This document shows, piece after piece, positions 46,134 to 55,046 of a stretch of DNA of 64,000 bases (position 1 is its first letter; each line of letters opens with the position of its first letter). Both the position numbers and the translations under genes were made by a program. The notes beneath the pieces are model-generated. The model was not told the origin of the DNA. It saw only the letters and a list, made by a program, of their open reading frames with translations, and did not search any database. The stretch is taken from positions 307,931 to 371,930 of the forward strand of contig CACNQE010000001.1 in the NCBI GenBank assembly GCA_902622515.1, written 5' to 3'. Origin of the DNA: an uncultured SAR116 cluster alpha proteobacterium. Its GTDB lineage: Bacteria; Pseudomonadota; Alphaproteobacteria; Puniceispirillales; Puniceispirillaceae.

Positions 46134-49100
46134 ATGCTTTTATTTCCGCGGCATTTGCCAGACCGAGTGCTATTGTTTTCTGTCTACTAATAATATTTTT
46201 TGTTGGGATGAACTCAACTATAAATATCCCAAAAGAGTCCAGTCCTGATGTTGATATACCAGTGGCGTATGTGTCTGTTGGTTATTCAGGAATTTCTCCC
46301 GAAGATTCCGAAAAATTATTAGTTAAACCTCTCGAAAAACATCTGAGGTCTATCGCTGGTCTGGAAAAGATGACTGGTGTTGCTGCAGAGGGATATGCTT
46401 CAATAACGCTTGAATTCTTAGCTGGCGAGAATATGGACTTAGCCTTGGACGACGTTAGAGAAGCAATTGATAAGGCAAAATCTGACTTGCCTGAGAAGGC
46501 TGATGAGCCAGTAATTTATGAAATATCATTATCTTTGTTTCCAGTTCTAACAGCTGCAATTTATGGCGATGTTCCAGAAAAATTGTTAATATCAAAAGCT
46601 AGAGAGCTTAAGGAAAAAATTGAATCTATAAGCGGTGTTTTAGAAGTTGAAATTGGAGGAGACCGTACTGAAATTATCGAGATACTCATTGATTCAAGTG
46701 CTCTGGAAAACTATGGTATTAGCCCCACAACTGTCATTGGATTAGTCTCAGCCAATAATCAGCTTGTTAATGCCGGAGCTATTGATACAGGTTCTGGGCG
46801 TCTTCTGGTCAAAGTACCTGGGGTAATAGAGACACTTCAACAACTTACTGAGTTACCTATCAAAGTAGGAGAAAAGACAAATTTAAAGTTTGGTGATATA
46901 GCAACCATTCGTAAGGCATATTCTGATACAGAAAGTTGGTCACGCGTTAATGGAAGTGGTGCAATCGTATTAGATGTTAAAAAACGTGTGGGTGCAAATG
47001 TTATCGAAGTTGTGGAGGCCACTAAAAAACTAATTGATGAAAATATTAAGAGCATTCAAGGCAATACTGAGGTGAGTTATCTGTATGATGACTCTAAGAG
47101 TGTCTTAAATTTATTAAACGACCTCGGAAATAACGTTATTGCAGCAGTGTTAATCGTGACCATCTTAATAGTAGCAAGCCTTGGTCTCAGAAACGCATTG
47201 ATTGTGAGTTTATCAATTCCTGGGAGTTTTCTAATTGGTATATCTTTAATTTACTATTCCGGCATAACTATGAATATCGTAGTTTTGTTCTCACTAATTC
47301 TGGTAGCCGGAATGCTGGTTGATGCTGTAATTATAACGACAGAATATGCAGACCGAAAAATAAATCAGTCGGTAAATAAAATCGATGCCTACAAACAGGC
47401 GGCAATTAGAATGTCGTGGCCCATAATCGCCTCCACGGTGACCACTTTGATGGTTTTCCTTCCTCTACTTTTCTGGCCTGGAATAATTGGTGGGTTTATG
47501 AAATATCTACCCATTACAGTTATCTTTGTACTATCTGCTTCACTCTTAATGGCACTTATTTTCGTGCCTGTTTTAGGAGCCATTTTTGGTAAATCAAAAA
47601 CAGAAGAAAATAGAAGGGTGTATAAAACGGCTCCCAAAATTTATAGATGGCTTCTAAAGAGAGCAGTTAACTTTCCATTAACAGTAGTTGTAATTGTTAT
47701 TGGTTTCATGTTCGCATCCTTTGCTAGTTATTTTTCTGCAGGACTTGGAATATCATTTTTCCCGGAAATTGAGCCAGAACAAGCTATTGTCCAGGTTAAA
47801 TCAAGAGGTGATTTATCTGCTACTGAGAAAGATAAATTATTGCAAAAAGCTGAACTACAAATTAGTGGACTTGAGGGAATATCAGCGGCATACGCAAAAT
47901 CAGGTCCAGGAGATGGGCAAGAAGCGAAAGATGCTATAGGAAGGATAAGAACAGTTTTCGATAATTGGCAAGAAAGAGAAAAGGCATCTATCATAATAGA
48001 AAGCATGCGCCAAAAATTGAATAAACTAGCAGGAGTTAAAATAAACGTAAAAGCTCAACAAGATGGCCCCGGTAGTGAGTCTCCCATAAACATTGAGATT
48101 TTTGACGAAAATTTAGATAGTGGTGCAAAAGCTGTCGACCAGATAATTAAATTAATGGAAGAAATGGGTGGATTTGTAGATATAGTTGACAGCAGACCAT
48201 TACCTGGCATTGAGTGGACTATTGTTTTTAACAGGGATATAGCAAGCCGTTACGGTGTCTCAATAAGTTCGCTAGGAGACATTCTAAAACTGCTTACTAG
48301 TGGTATTGAAATAACTGATTATAGACCGCAAGAGAGTGACGAAGAATTAGATGTCAAATTAAGATTTCAAGAAAATCAAAGAAATTTAAACAGACTTCAA
48401 GAAATTAAAATTCCTACAGTTTCCGGGGAATATGTTCCTTTATCTGTATTTGCAAATTTAATTCCTCAAAAAATGGGGGGAGAGATCCAACGCAAAAATG
48501 GTCGCAGATTTTACTATATAAAATCAGATGTTGAGCCAAACGTCCTTCCTGCCGAACGAATTGAAAAGTTACAAGGGCTAATACAAGAACGTTCATTAAA
48601 TACTAATCGTGAAATCACATTTGGTGGTGAAAGTGAGGACATTGAAGAAACTCAAACATTTCTTGGACAATCATTTCTACTTTCTCTTTGTCTTATGGTT
48701 TTGACTTTAATGATTTTGTTTAACTCTACTTGGCAAACTTTTGTAACGATGTCCGCAATTGTTTTATCAACTGGTGGAGTTTTTCTAGGGTTATGGTTAG
48801 TAGGCCGACCTTTCGGCATCGTGATGTCGGGACTTGGGATTATTGCTTTAGCCGGAATTGTAGTTAATAATAATATTATTTTGATAGATACATACAATGA
48901 GTATCGAAAAAAGGGCTACGGTGCAAAAAATGCTGCTTATCATGCTGGAATTTTAAGATTTAGACCAGTAATACTTACTGCTGTAACAACCATACTTGGA
49001 TTAGTTCCAATGGTTTTTGAAATTACCATTCTATTTGCAAAAAGAACAGTTTTATTTGGAGCTCCATCTTCTCAATGGTGGACTGACTTATCTAGCACTA

Positions 49101-49240
49101 TTGCCGGGGGACTAACATTCACCACAGCACTAACTTTATTAGCTACCCCAGCACTGCTGGTAATCGGCGCAAATTTCAATGTGAGTTCTTCCAAAATAAT
49201 ACACAGTATATTTAGAAAAATTAGCACTCAAAAAGTATAA
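46130..49240 (+). CDS. RND-family efflux permease, second system
   Basis: A 1036-aa proton-driven exporter with the twelve-span RND layout. It begins MNAFISAAFARPSAIVFCLL. Span 4 has LVAGMLVDAVIITTEYADR with a single Asp of the proton relay in place of the usual Asp pair. The second half has IALAGIVVNNNIILIDTYNEY. Its first half resembles the permease at 11607-14765, but the loops differ, so it is a separate system. The four-base overlap with the adaptor gene is diagnostic of one operon. The substrate is unknown. Confidence 0.92.
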   Translation: MNAFISAAFARPSAIVFCLLIIFFVGMNSTINIPKESSPDVDIPVAYVSVGYSGISPEDSEKLLVKPLEKHLRSIAGLEKMTGVAAEGYASITLEFLAGENMDLALDDVREAIDKAKSDLPEKADEPVIYEISLSLFPVLTAAIYGDVPEKLLISKARELKEKIESISGVLEVEIGGDRTEIIEILIDSSALENYGISPTTVIGLVSANNQLVNAGAIDTGSGRLLVKVPGVIETLQQLTELPIKVGEKTNLKFGDIATIRKAYSDTESWSRVNGSGAIVLDVKKRVGANVIEVVEATKKLIDENIKSIQGNTEVSYLYDDSKSVLNLLNDLGNNVIAAVLIVTILIVASLGLRNALIVSLSIPGSFLIGISLIYYSGITMNIVVLFSLILVAGMLVDAVIITTEYADRKINQSVNKIDAYKQAAIRMSWPIIASTVTTLMVFLPLLFWPGIIGGFMKYLPITVIFVLSASLLMALIFVPVLGAIFGKSKTEENRRVYKTAPKIYRWLLKRAVNFPLTVVVIVIGFMFASFASYFSAGLGISFFPEIEPEQAIVQVKSRGDLSATEKDKLLQKAELQISGLEGISAAYAKSGPGDGQEAKDAIGRIRTVFDNWQEREKASIIIESMRQKLNKLAGVKINVKAQQDGPGSESPINIEIFDENLDSGAKAVDQIIKLMEEMGGFVDIVDSRPLPGIEWTIVFNRDIASRYGVSISSLGDILKLLTSGIEITDYRPQESDEELDVKLRFQENQRNLNRLQEIKIPTVSGEYVPLSVFANLIPQKMGGEIQRKNGRRFYYIKSDVEPNVLPAERIEKLQGLIQERSLNTNREITFGGESEDIEETQTFLGQSFLLSLCLMVLTLMILFNSTWQTFVTMSAIVLSTGGVFLGLWLVGRPFGIVMSGLGIIALAGIVVNNNIILIDTYNEYRKKGYGAKNAAYHAGILRFRPVILTAVTTILGLVPMVFEITILFAKRTVLFGAPSSQWWTDLSSTIAGGLTFTTALTLLATPALLVIGANFNVSSSKIIHSIFRKISTQKV

Positions 49241-49388
49241 ATTATTTGCTTTCCTAAGTGAAATTTGATCCAATTCTTTTCTCTTTATATAAATGTAAGA
49301 AAATTTGATTAAATTTTTACAAATCAATAAATAGTTCTTAAGACTTAAATGAACCAAAGTAGAGTGGATAAATGAATTTTATGAAGAA

Positions 49389-49868
49389 TTACCACTCTGA
49401 AGAATAAAGTAACCGCTTAATACGAGATATTCTTTCGCTCAATTTTTCACTTTTTTTACTTAGAACCTTTTGCTCTGAAATGCATTTTTCCAACTCTTCA
49501 GTAATTGCCTCTACTTCGATAAATAACTCTGAATTTTTTTTATTCGAATCTAACAATCTTAACTGTGTTTTTTTCCATAGTGCTCCTAAAATGGGATCTT
49601 TTTGTAAAATATTTGTAAGATTGCTTTTGGGTATTATTTTTACTTTTAGTCCATTTGCTCCAGCTTTAGCTGTAATGCTTCTTTTTTCTCCTGTTATGAC
49701 CGATGTTTCTCCAAACATTTCTCCATTAGATAAAGAGGCTAGTAAAAAACCATCTCGAGAAAATAAATTTACCTCTCCCTCACTAATTATATAGGCTTCG
49801 TTAGAATTGGTATCTATGTTATACACTATTTCTCCAGCTTTAAATAATAAAGAGCTTGGCCTATCCAT
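49389..49868 (-). CDS. Short cyclic nucleotide-binding-fold protein
   Basis: A 159-aa protein with one cNMP-binding jelly roll at residues 8-105: FKAGEIVYNIDTNSNEAYIISEGEVNLFS, then NGEMFGETSVITGEKRSITAKA, where FGE and the Arg mark the phosphate-binding cassette. The C-terminal 50 residues are a Glu/Lys-rich coiled coil (EVEAITEELEKCISEQ). There is no DNA-binding domain. It is related to the second half of 39679-40440. ATG 49868 has AAGGGA nine bases upstream and is preferred over 49901. Confidence 0.78.
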   Translation of the reverse strand: MDRPSSLLFKAGEIVYNIDTNSNEAYIISEGEVNLFSRDGFLLASLSNGEMFGETSVITGEKRSITAKAGANGLKVKIIPKSNLTNILQKDPILGALWKKTQLRLLDSNKKNSELFIEVEAITEELEKCISEQKVLSKKSEKLSERISRIKRLLYSSEW

Positions 49869-50108
49869 ATTTAAAGTCCCTTTATTTTTGACGAGTTGCA
49901 AACAATTAAAAATTATTTAAAATTTCTAACAATGACTGAAATTTTTTTACAATACCTTTTTCAGTTTTTTCTGAAGTATAAACAGAAACTTAAAATCAAA
50001 GATTTAAATATGCTCTAACAAAAGATATGACATAAGAATTAATTCTTGTTAATTGTTAACAATATTTGCTATTCTCAAATTATCGATATTAATTACCGGC
50101 TAGTTTTT

Positions 50109-50234
50109 ATGTTTGATAGATTAACAAATGGAATGTCCTCGCCACAGCTAATAAGAGTCTCTTATTTATGGCTGAAAATAAGTGCTGTGGTCATTACAGC
50201 TTGGGTTGTTGTTGATTTGCTTCTCCTAAATTAA
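50109..50234 (+). CDS. Single-span membrane microprotein, 41 aa
   Basis: ATG 50109 encodes a polar start MFDRLTNGMSSPQLIRVSYLW, then one span LKISAVVITAWVVVDLLLLN to the end. Codons upstream to 50046 are open but look non-coding. The ribosome site is weak. The amphipathic start with Arg residues before the span predicts an N-inside, C-outside peptide. Confidence 0.5.
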   Translation: MFDRLTNGMSSPQLIRVSYLWLKISAVVITAWVVVDLLLLN

Positions 50235-50463
50235 ACGACTACCCAAGCAAACTTGTTGTAACAAATATGTTATTTAATCTTAAATTCTGAGATGTTTAAA
50301 AAGAAGCAGCAACTCAACTACATGAGAAATGTATGCGGGCTGGCGCATTTTAACATGAGAAGTTAGACTACTGTCATTAAGGTGAATAATCCTTTCTCCT
50401 TTAGCGTTTTGGGACAAAATTTTATTTTGATGGAATACCAAATTTAAACTAAAACGCTTACAC

Positions 50464-50494
50464 AAAAAAAAGACCACCCTGCGGGGGTGGTCTT
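50464..50494 (-). terminator. Strong rho-independent terminator, minus strand
   Basis: AAGACCACCC (50470-50479) pairs perfectly with GGGTGGTCTT (50485-50494) around a five-base loop. On the minus strand the 10-bp stem is followed by eight Ts. On the plus strand no T-run follows. It therefore ends a minus-strand transcript, and the only candidate gene just upstream on that strand is the 30-aa frame at 50493-50585. Confidence 0.88.
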
Positions 50495-50585
50495 AAGTTA
50501 ATGGAGAAATAAATGCAACGTCAAAATTACGCCACCGGAGAAAAATATTTCTTAAAGAAGCAAGACTTATGCCAAAACGAAACAT
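50493..50585 (-). CDS. Possible 30-aa microprotein ending in a terminator
   Basis: ATG 50585 encodes MFRFGISLASLRNIFLRW, then RNFDVAFISPLT, and its TAA lies inside the first arm of the strong terminator. It is basic and hydrophobic (amphipathic). AGGGTGGG immediately precedes the ATG. A competing 29-codon frame on the plus strand (50513 onward, with a GGAG) covers the same DNA, but only the minus strand has a terminator. It may instead be an RNA gene. Confidence 0.4.
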   Translation of the reverse strand: MFRFGISLASLRNIFLRWRNFDVAFISPLT

Positions 50586-50774
50586 CCCACCCTATAAGCA
50601 GATAAATAACATCAAATAATTATAAAAAATAAATCATTCTTTCCTTTTAAAATAATTTTCAAGAGTTTAAATTTGTTCATTTGTAAAGGAAAATTTAAAA
50701 ATAACTTTCTCTCAAATTGAGAAAATCTTAAAAAATATTATTGTCTCTTTCCCATTTTTTGATAATCTAATGTT
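50586..50774. other. AT-rich gap, presumed promoter of 30-aa unit
   Basis: About 190 bases of A/T-rich DNA with no gene. The minus-strand transcript ending at 50464 must start in or near it. Confidence 0.3.
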
Positions 50775-50957
50775 ATGGTTCTTACTTTTGCTCCCCCGTT
50801 ACCCTCCAAAGATAATTATAAATGTCCCCGGTGTCATGCGCCCTGGAAGATGATATTGGTTCATGGTCATGAACAATGCGCCTATTGTAAATCTAATATT
50901 TTAGAGTGTTGTTCAGGAGAAGTATGTGAAACGAAACATTTTTCCTCTTCTAAATGA
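50775..50957 (+). CDS. Zinc-ribbon microprotein, 60 aa
   Basis: A 60-aa protein built around YKCPRCHAPWK and EQCAYCKSNILECCSG: two CxxC knuckles 16 residues apart form a likely zinc ribbon, with three extra Cys (two adjacent, one in EVCETK). ATG 50775 has only a weak upstream site. The stop overlaps the start of a membrane microprotein by four bases (ATGA), so the two are probably made together. I recognise no family; RNA- or protein-binding is the usual job of such ribbons. Confidence 0.65.
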   Translation: MVLTFAPPLPSKDNYKCPRCHAPWKMILVHGHEQCAYCKSNILECCSGEVCETKHFSSSK

Positions 50958-51115
50958 GAAAAATAAAGGCAAGGCTTCTAAAAATTAAAAGGGCTATTCC
51001 TTATATATCAATATCTAGTTTTGTTATATTGGCAGCCATAATTATATACGACATACAAGCAATGATTAATAGCTATAGGTTTTACTTCTATAAAGTCCTA
51101 TTCACTTTCTTTTAA
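50954..51115 (+). CDS. Single-span membrane microprotein paired with the zinc ribbon, 53 aa
   Basis: ATG 50954 overlaps the preceding TGA as ATGA. The product starts very basic (MRKIKARLLKIKRAIPY), has one span ISISSFVILAAIIIYDI, then QAMINSYRFYFYKVLFTFF. The positive N-terminus would lie inside. Coupling to a zinc-ribbon protein suggests the pair works at the membrane surface; this is inference from overlap alone. Confidence 0.55.
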   Translation: MRKIKARLLKIKRAIPYISISSFVILAAIIIYDIQAMINSYRFYFYKVLFTFF

Positions 51116-51185
51116 TAAAAAAAACAAAATATTTTGATTTATTTCTTAACAATCTCAATAAGCTGTAATTTATTTTAATTAACTT

Positions 51186-51305
51186 TCATCCTCCATTCAT
51201 GATAGAAATAAGTTGACGATTTCGTTCATTAAAACCATATATTCGTAAAATAAAAATAGAAATAAATAAAATAATTATAAAAAGTAAAAAATGCTTGGAT
51301 GACAT
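51186..51305 (-). CDS. Single-span membrane microprotein, 39 aa
   Basis: ATG 51305 encodes MSSKHFLLFIIILFISIFIL with one long span, then RIYGFNERNRQLISIMNGG. The basic, polar tail follows the span. There is no strong ribosome site. It converges on the 53-aa gene at 50954-51115. Confidence 0.45.
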   Translation of the reverse strand: MSSKHFLLFIIILFISIFILRIYGFNERNRQLISIMNGG

Positions 51306-51327
51306 AGCTAAATCCCAGTTTACTTAA

Positions 51328-51582
51328 ATGCTTAAAAAACCCTCAATATTGTTGGCTTATCATAGCAAACTAGCTTTTTTAGGGTGTAAACTATTGTGTA
51401 TAATTTTTAAATACCATAAGAAATATTATTCAACAAATTTTTTGGAAACACCTCTTTTTAGTTCAGAGGCTTTAATATTTATACCTAAAGAAAATGGTGG
51501 TGACATACCACTTGACTTGGCGACTTACATTGAAGCCCCAAACACGTACTTTCAAGAAATATTCCTCTGTAGGAATAATTGA
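51328..51582 (+). CDS. Doubtful reading frame, 84 aa
   Basis: The frame starts with a hydrophobic stretch (KLAFLGCKLLCIIFKYH) and continues with a polar tail rich in Glu, Pro and Asn. I recognise no family, and there is no ribosome site. It sits in AT-rich DNA where frames of this length occur by chance. It is kept because no competing gene covers it and the tail (IFIPKENGGDIPLDLATYI) has a coding-like composition. Confidence 0.28.
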   Translation: MLKKPSILLAYHSKLAFLGCKLLCIIFKYHKKYYSTNFLETPLFSSEALIFIPKENGGDIPLDLATYIEAPNTYFQEIFLCRNN

Positions 51583-51793
51583 GGCAAAAACTTTTTTATA
51601 TATCTCAAGATTTCATGAAACAAAATTTTGCAAAAAAAACCCAGAAATATAAATATTATTATTTAAAAATATAATGTTAAAAAGGGCAAATATTCTCTAA
51701 AAGCGAATGCACCTCACGGCACAAGCGCAGTCCATAAAAGTAATCTACGAAATCTTTGGTTCAAATATTACTCCAATAAATTATAAATTAAAT

Positions 51794-52162
51794 TTAAGCC
51801 AACCACATAACATAGAGTTCTGCTAACGCGGTGAAAGCAAACCACCCCACCAGCAAGCCCTTAAATCCACCCCATTGAGTTTCATTAAAGCGTTTCCATG
51901 CTTTTGTTTGTTTTTCGTCATCATCTGCATCATCTGCTTGAACAGCAATATCATCCATAGCATCTAAGCTGCCCATTATTCCCATGATAGTCATAAAAAC
52001 CAGGTAAACACTTGCTGGAATAAATGCATTTGTTAACTCGAACCCTATTATTGTAATAAGAACTAGATGAGACAAAATTACCGTAGTCATAATCCAGAGA
52101 AGGTCCCTACTTCTCGCAGACCATGATCTTATTCTGTTTGCTCTATCCTGCGCTGTATTCAT
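51794..52162 (-). CDS. Hypothetical membrane protein, 122 aa
   Basis: Three spans are visible: LLWIMTTVILSHLVLITIIGF, AFIPASVYLVFMTIMGIMGSLDA and LLVGWFAFTALAELYVMWLA. A very acidic loop (AVQADDADDDEKQ) lies between spans two and three, and the start is basic (NRIRSWSARSRD). GAGG lies before ATG 52162, so codons to 52174 are not used. I recognise no family. Confidence 0.65.
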   Translation of the reverse strand: MNTAQDRANRIRSWSARSRDLLWIMTTVILSHLVLITIIGFELTNAFIPASVYLVFMTIMGIMGSLDAMDDIAVQADDADDDEKQTKAWKRFNETQWGGFKGLLVGWFAFTALAELYVMWLA

Positions 52163-52353
52163 TTTTAACCTCAAAATAAATTAATTTTTCGTTTCATACG
52201 AATACGTATGTATTTCTTTAATAGTATGCAACGCTTCATAGGTGTCAAAACAACAAGTATAAAATTTTACCTACTAAAAAACACTTTTTTTATCAATGTT
52301 AAAAATAAATATTTTAAAAAAAGTAGTGATAAACTCAATAGTCAATATATTTT

Positions 52354-52683
52354 CTAATCAAGTAAAGTCGCTCCTGTTTCCATTTTTATTATCTTACCAT
52401 CTTTAATCATGGCAACTAACATCACTGCTTCTCTTGAATTATCTGGATAGGACATAAAGCTGTGGTCAACTAGAATTTCATCATTCTCATATACAAGTCG
52501 AGAAGATTCCTGAACGAACTTATCATTCTCCAACATTCCTGTTACCATAGATGACCATTCTTTTTTATTAAAAGAGTTACCTGATTTATGAAACACAACT
52601 ATAAAATCATCATGTAACAAATCTAAATAGCTTTTAACGTCTCTATCAGACAGACACTTATTTAATTTTTCATGCAAACCCAT
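52354..52683 (-). CDS. SnoaL/NTF2-like fold protein, paralogue of 43103-43432
   Basis: A 109-aa SnoaL-like protein: LHEKLNKCLSDRDVKSYLDLLHDDFIVVFHKSG opens the cone fold, and YENDEILVDHSFMSYPDNSREAVM matches the segment of 43103-43432 almost residue for residue. The end, KMETGATLLD, also parallels ETGSTPLPAE. GAGGGTGA precedes ATG 52683, which sets the start. The ligand is unknown. The pair are separated by 9 kb, so the duplication is dispersed, not tandem. Confidence 0.78.
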   Translation of the reverse strand: MGLHEKLNKCLSDRDVKSYLDLLHDDFIVVFHKSGNSFNKKEWSSMVTGMLENDKFVQESSRLVYENDEILVDHSFMSYPDNSREAVMLVAMIKDGKIIKMETGATLLD

Positions 52684-52974
52684 TTGAATTTTCACCCTCA
52701 ATAAAAAAATGTTTATCTAAATATTTGTTAAGTTTCACATTAGGTTCACACCTATTAAATTTTAGGTCAATGTTAAGTGCATAATAAGGCTTTTTGCTAA
52801 TTATTTAGGCTAAAAAAACTCTTAGATATAAGCGTTCATGTTAACTAGGTATTGATACAATTTTTCGCAGGCGCGTTTAGTCAATATTTATTGTTGGTTC
52901 TTTAGCGTTGAAAACAAAAAGAGGTACACTATGTCTAGCAAAAGGGTAGAACTTACTAACACTAGGGTACTTGA

Positions 52975-53250
52975 TTAAAAGGGTAAAAAACCTCTTATCA
53001 AAGGAAGAAATGATAGTAATTTTTGGATAAGTCCTCCCAAATTGATGCCTAATCTGGATAGGAAAAATAAAGCTACAGCAGTCAAAGCGATACCAACCAC
53101 AACAAACGGTAACATTTGTTTGAATGATTTAGATAGATTTCGATAATCCTTCATATCTACAACATTGTCCTCGTTTCTTTTGGTAAAAAAGAAGGACAAA
53201 GCAGTTAAGAAAGAAAATACAGCAATAATAACGGCGAGTAATTTTATCAT
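52975..53250 (-). CDS. Small membrane protein, 91 aa
   Basis: Two spans: LLAVIIAVFSFLTALSFFF at the start and MLPFVVVGIALTAVALFFL in the middle, with a charged cytoplasmic loop (KRNEDNVVDMKDYRN) and a hydrophobic C-terminus GGLIQKLLSFLPLIRGFLPF. I recognise no family. ATG 53250 follows a weak AACGATCC. It stands alone. The 336 bases upstream (53251-53586) contain no gene that I can support. Confidence 0.55.
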   Translation of the reverse strand: MIKLLAVIIAVFSFLTALSFFFTKRNEDNVVDMKDYRNLSKSFKQMLPFVVVGIALTAVALFFLSRLGINLGGLIQKLLSFLPLIRGFLPF

Positions 53251-53586
53251 TTTTAGGATCGTTTCATTATACCAAATAATTTTATTAGCCTTATAATTAG
53301 TTTTGTTACCTTATCTTCTATGGCGTAACTGAAAACCAACTTGAAAAACATGACAATACCAAAATATATTCCATTTTCTTATAATACTAGTCTCCATATT
53401 CAACAAAATCTGCAACAAATAACAAAAAGGATATTTATACGGCAAAAATTACAGAGACTGTGACAGCTTTGAGTCTTGGGATAAACATAAGACCTATGTT
53501 TACACAACATAATTACAGCTGTGCAAATAAATTCATCAGGGTTTAACCCTCTCTAATGAAATCCCATTGTTTTTATGAGTAGATTA
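53251..53586. other. Intergenic stretch, nothing recognised
   Basis: AT-rich DNA between a small membrane protein gene and the second EamA gene, both on the minus strand. I see no frame with a plausible start, no strong hairpin and no RNA gene. Confidence 0.45.
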
Positions 53587-54486
53587 TCACTTCCTACTAC
53601 AAACAATAATTGCAGAAAACAATAAAATAAAACCAATAAAGAAACGAATAGTGATTGTTTCATCCAGTAACCAACTACCTAATAACATCGCCATAATTGG
53701 GTTAAATCCAAGCGATATTGCAGCTTGTGTAGGAGTAATTAGCATTAACGCTCTACCCCAGCAATACATCATGAGCACGCCTCCAGGAACTATCAAAAAT
53801 AATAACGAAAACCATCCTAAATGATTTAGTGAAATATAATCCAGTGGCTTAGAAAATATTAATGAAAGGAGAAAACTAGCAAAAACTCCTGATATTATCG
53901 CATTTACTTGTACAGGCAAATTACCATATTTTTTCATAAAATTTCCAGAAAACACAACAAAAATTGAAGAGCATATAACACTTCCCAGTAACAAGATGTC
54001 TCCGTGGAATGATTCATTTGACGGGAGTATACTTTGTCGATCGCTTAATGCTAAAAGCACACCAGAGGCAGCAAGAAAAACTGCACCTATTTTTAAAAAT
54101 GATATCTTTTCAATTTTAAAAATAGTAGCCATTGTCATGGTTATAATCGGCATAGTGGCGTATATTAATCCACCCCTTGCTGCTGTGGTTAACTGCAAAC
54201 CAAACGCACAGAGTATGGGGAATGCTGCAAACATTGATATTCCAATCAGATAAATTTTCAACAAATCAATGCTTTGAAAGCTAATTTTTTTCGAAGAGAT
54301 TAAAAGGAATAATAATAGAATTAGTCCAACCGCTCCAAAACGTAAAAAATTTAAGGCAATTGGGTCAAGTTGCTCTAAGATTATTCTCATGAAAACAAAC
54401 GTGCTACCGCCTAAGGCGGCGGAAAAACAACCTAAAATTATACCCATAATAACAACGTTATTTAATTTGATATAGGCCTTTTGCAA
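53587..54486 (-). CDS. EamA/DMT-family permease, second copy of the family
   Basis: A 299-aa ten-span drug/metabolite transporter. EamA repeat 1 starts GIILGCFSAALGGSTFVFMRIILEQLDPIAL (two parts), and repeat 2 at GDILLLGSVICSSIFVVFSGNFMK. WGRALMLITPTQAAISLGFNPIMAML is the usual ninth-tenth span region. A metabolite or drug exporter is likely; the substrate is unknown. TTG 54486 and ATG 54447 are both possible starts; the latter would place span one at once. Confidence 0.85.
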   Translation of the reverse strand: MQKAYIKLNNVVIMGIILGCFSAALGGSTFVFMRIILEQLDPIALNFLRFGAVGLILLLFLLISSKKISFQSIDLLKIYLIGISMFAAFPILCAFGLQLTTAARGGLIYATMPIITMTMATIFKIEKISFLKIGAVFLAASGVLLALSDRQSILPSNESFHGDILLLGSVICSSIFVVFSGNFMKKYGNLPVQVNAIISGVFASFLLSLIFSKPLDYISLNHLGWFSLLFLIVPGGVLMMYCWGRALMLITPTQAAISLGFNPIMAMLLGSWLLDETITIRFFIGFILLFSAIIVCSRK

Positions 54487-54503
54487 TCCAGTTAACTTTT
54501 TAT

Positions 54504-54965
54504 CTATTTGAAGTCACCAGTAATAATAACTTTTTCAATTATTGAGTCTCCAAATTTTTTTTCAAATTTCTCAAGAGTGTATTTACCAGACTTTTTTGCA
54601 TTTACGTCATCTTTTTGCGCGTAAACAGCTATTCGATATGTATGTTTTCCATCAGGGGGACACATTCCTTTATATCCTGTCCCACTATGGCCTTTTGCAA
54701 TTAAACCATTTGGTTTCTCACCAGCCGACAAGCTATAGTAGCTTCCACTCACGGATATATTGAATACGTTCCAATGGACCCATATTTTTTTTGCAGGTTT
54801 AATAGCATCGGGGTCATCCATTATAATCGAAACACTCTTAGTGCCCTCGGGAATACCTGATAAAGATAGCTGTGGGCTGATATCTTTTCCCCCTTTGTTT
54901 CTGCAAGCACTTTCTTTGATAATTTTACCTTCTAGAATACTATCAGAAGTGATTGTACAGTTTAA
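54504..54965 (-). pseudogene. PEBP (YbhB/YbcL)-family gene lacking a start codon
   Basis: The frame is open from 54965, after a TAA, and reads TITSDSILEGKIIKESACRN, KDISPQLSLSGIPEGTKSVSIIMDDPDA and VHWNVFNISVSG, with the later HSGTGYKGMCPPDGKHTYRIAVYA. This is the full core of a phosphatidylethanolamine-binding-family protein (DPDA, VHW and GYKGMCPP motifs). No in-frame ATG, GTG or TTG precedes the conserved N-terminal strands; the first ATG (54821) would delete them. Either the 5' end is lost or a frameshift hides it. Its function would be small-ligand binding. Confidence 0.7.
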
Positions 54966-55046
54966 TTAGTACATAGACACACCCATGTAACCCTAGCTAT
55001 GTGCATATCCTAGTAATCATACAATTAGGATAATAAGGTAACTATT

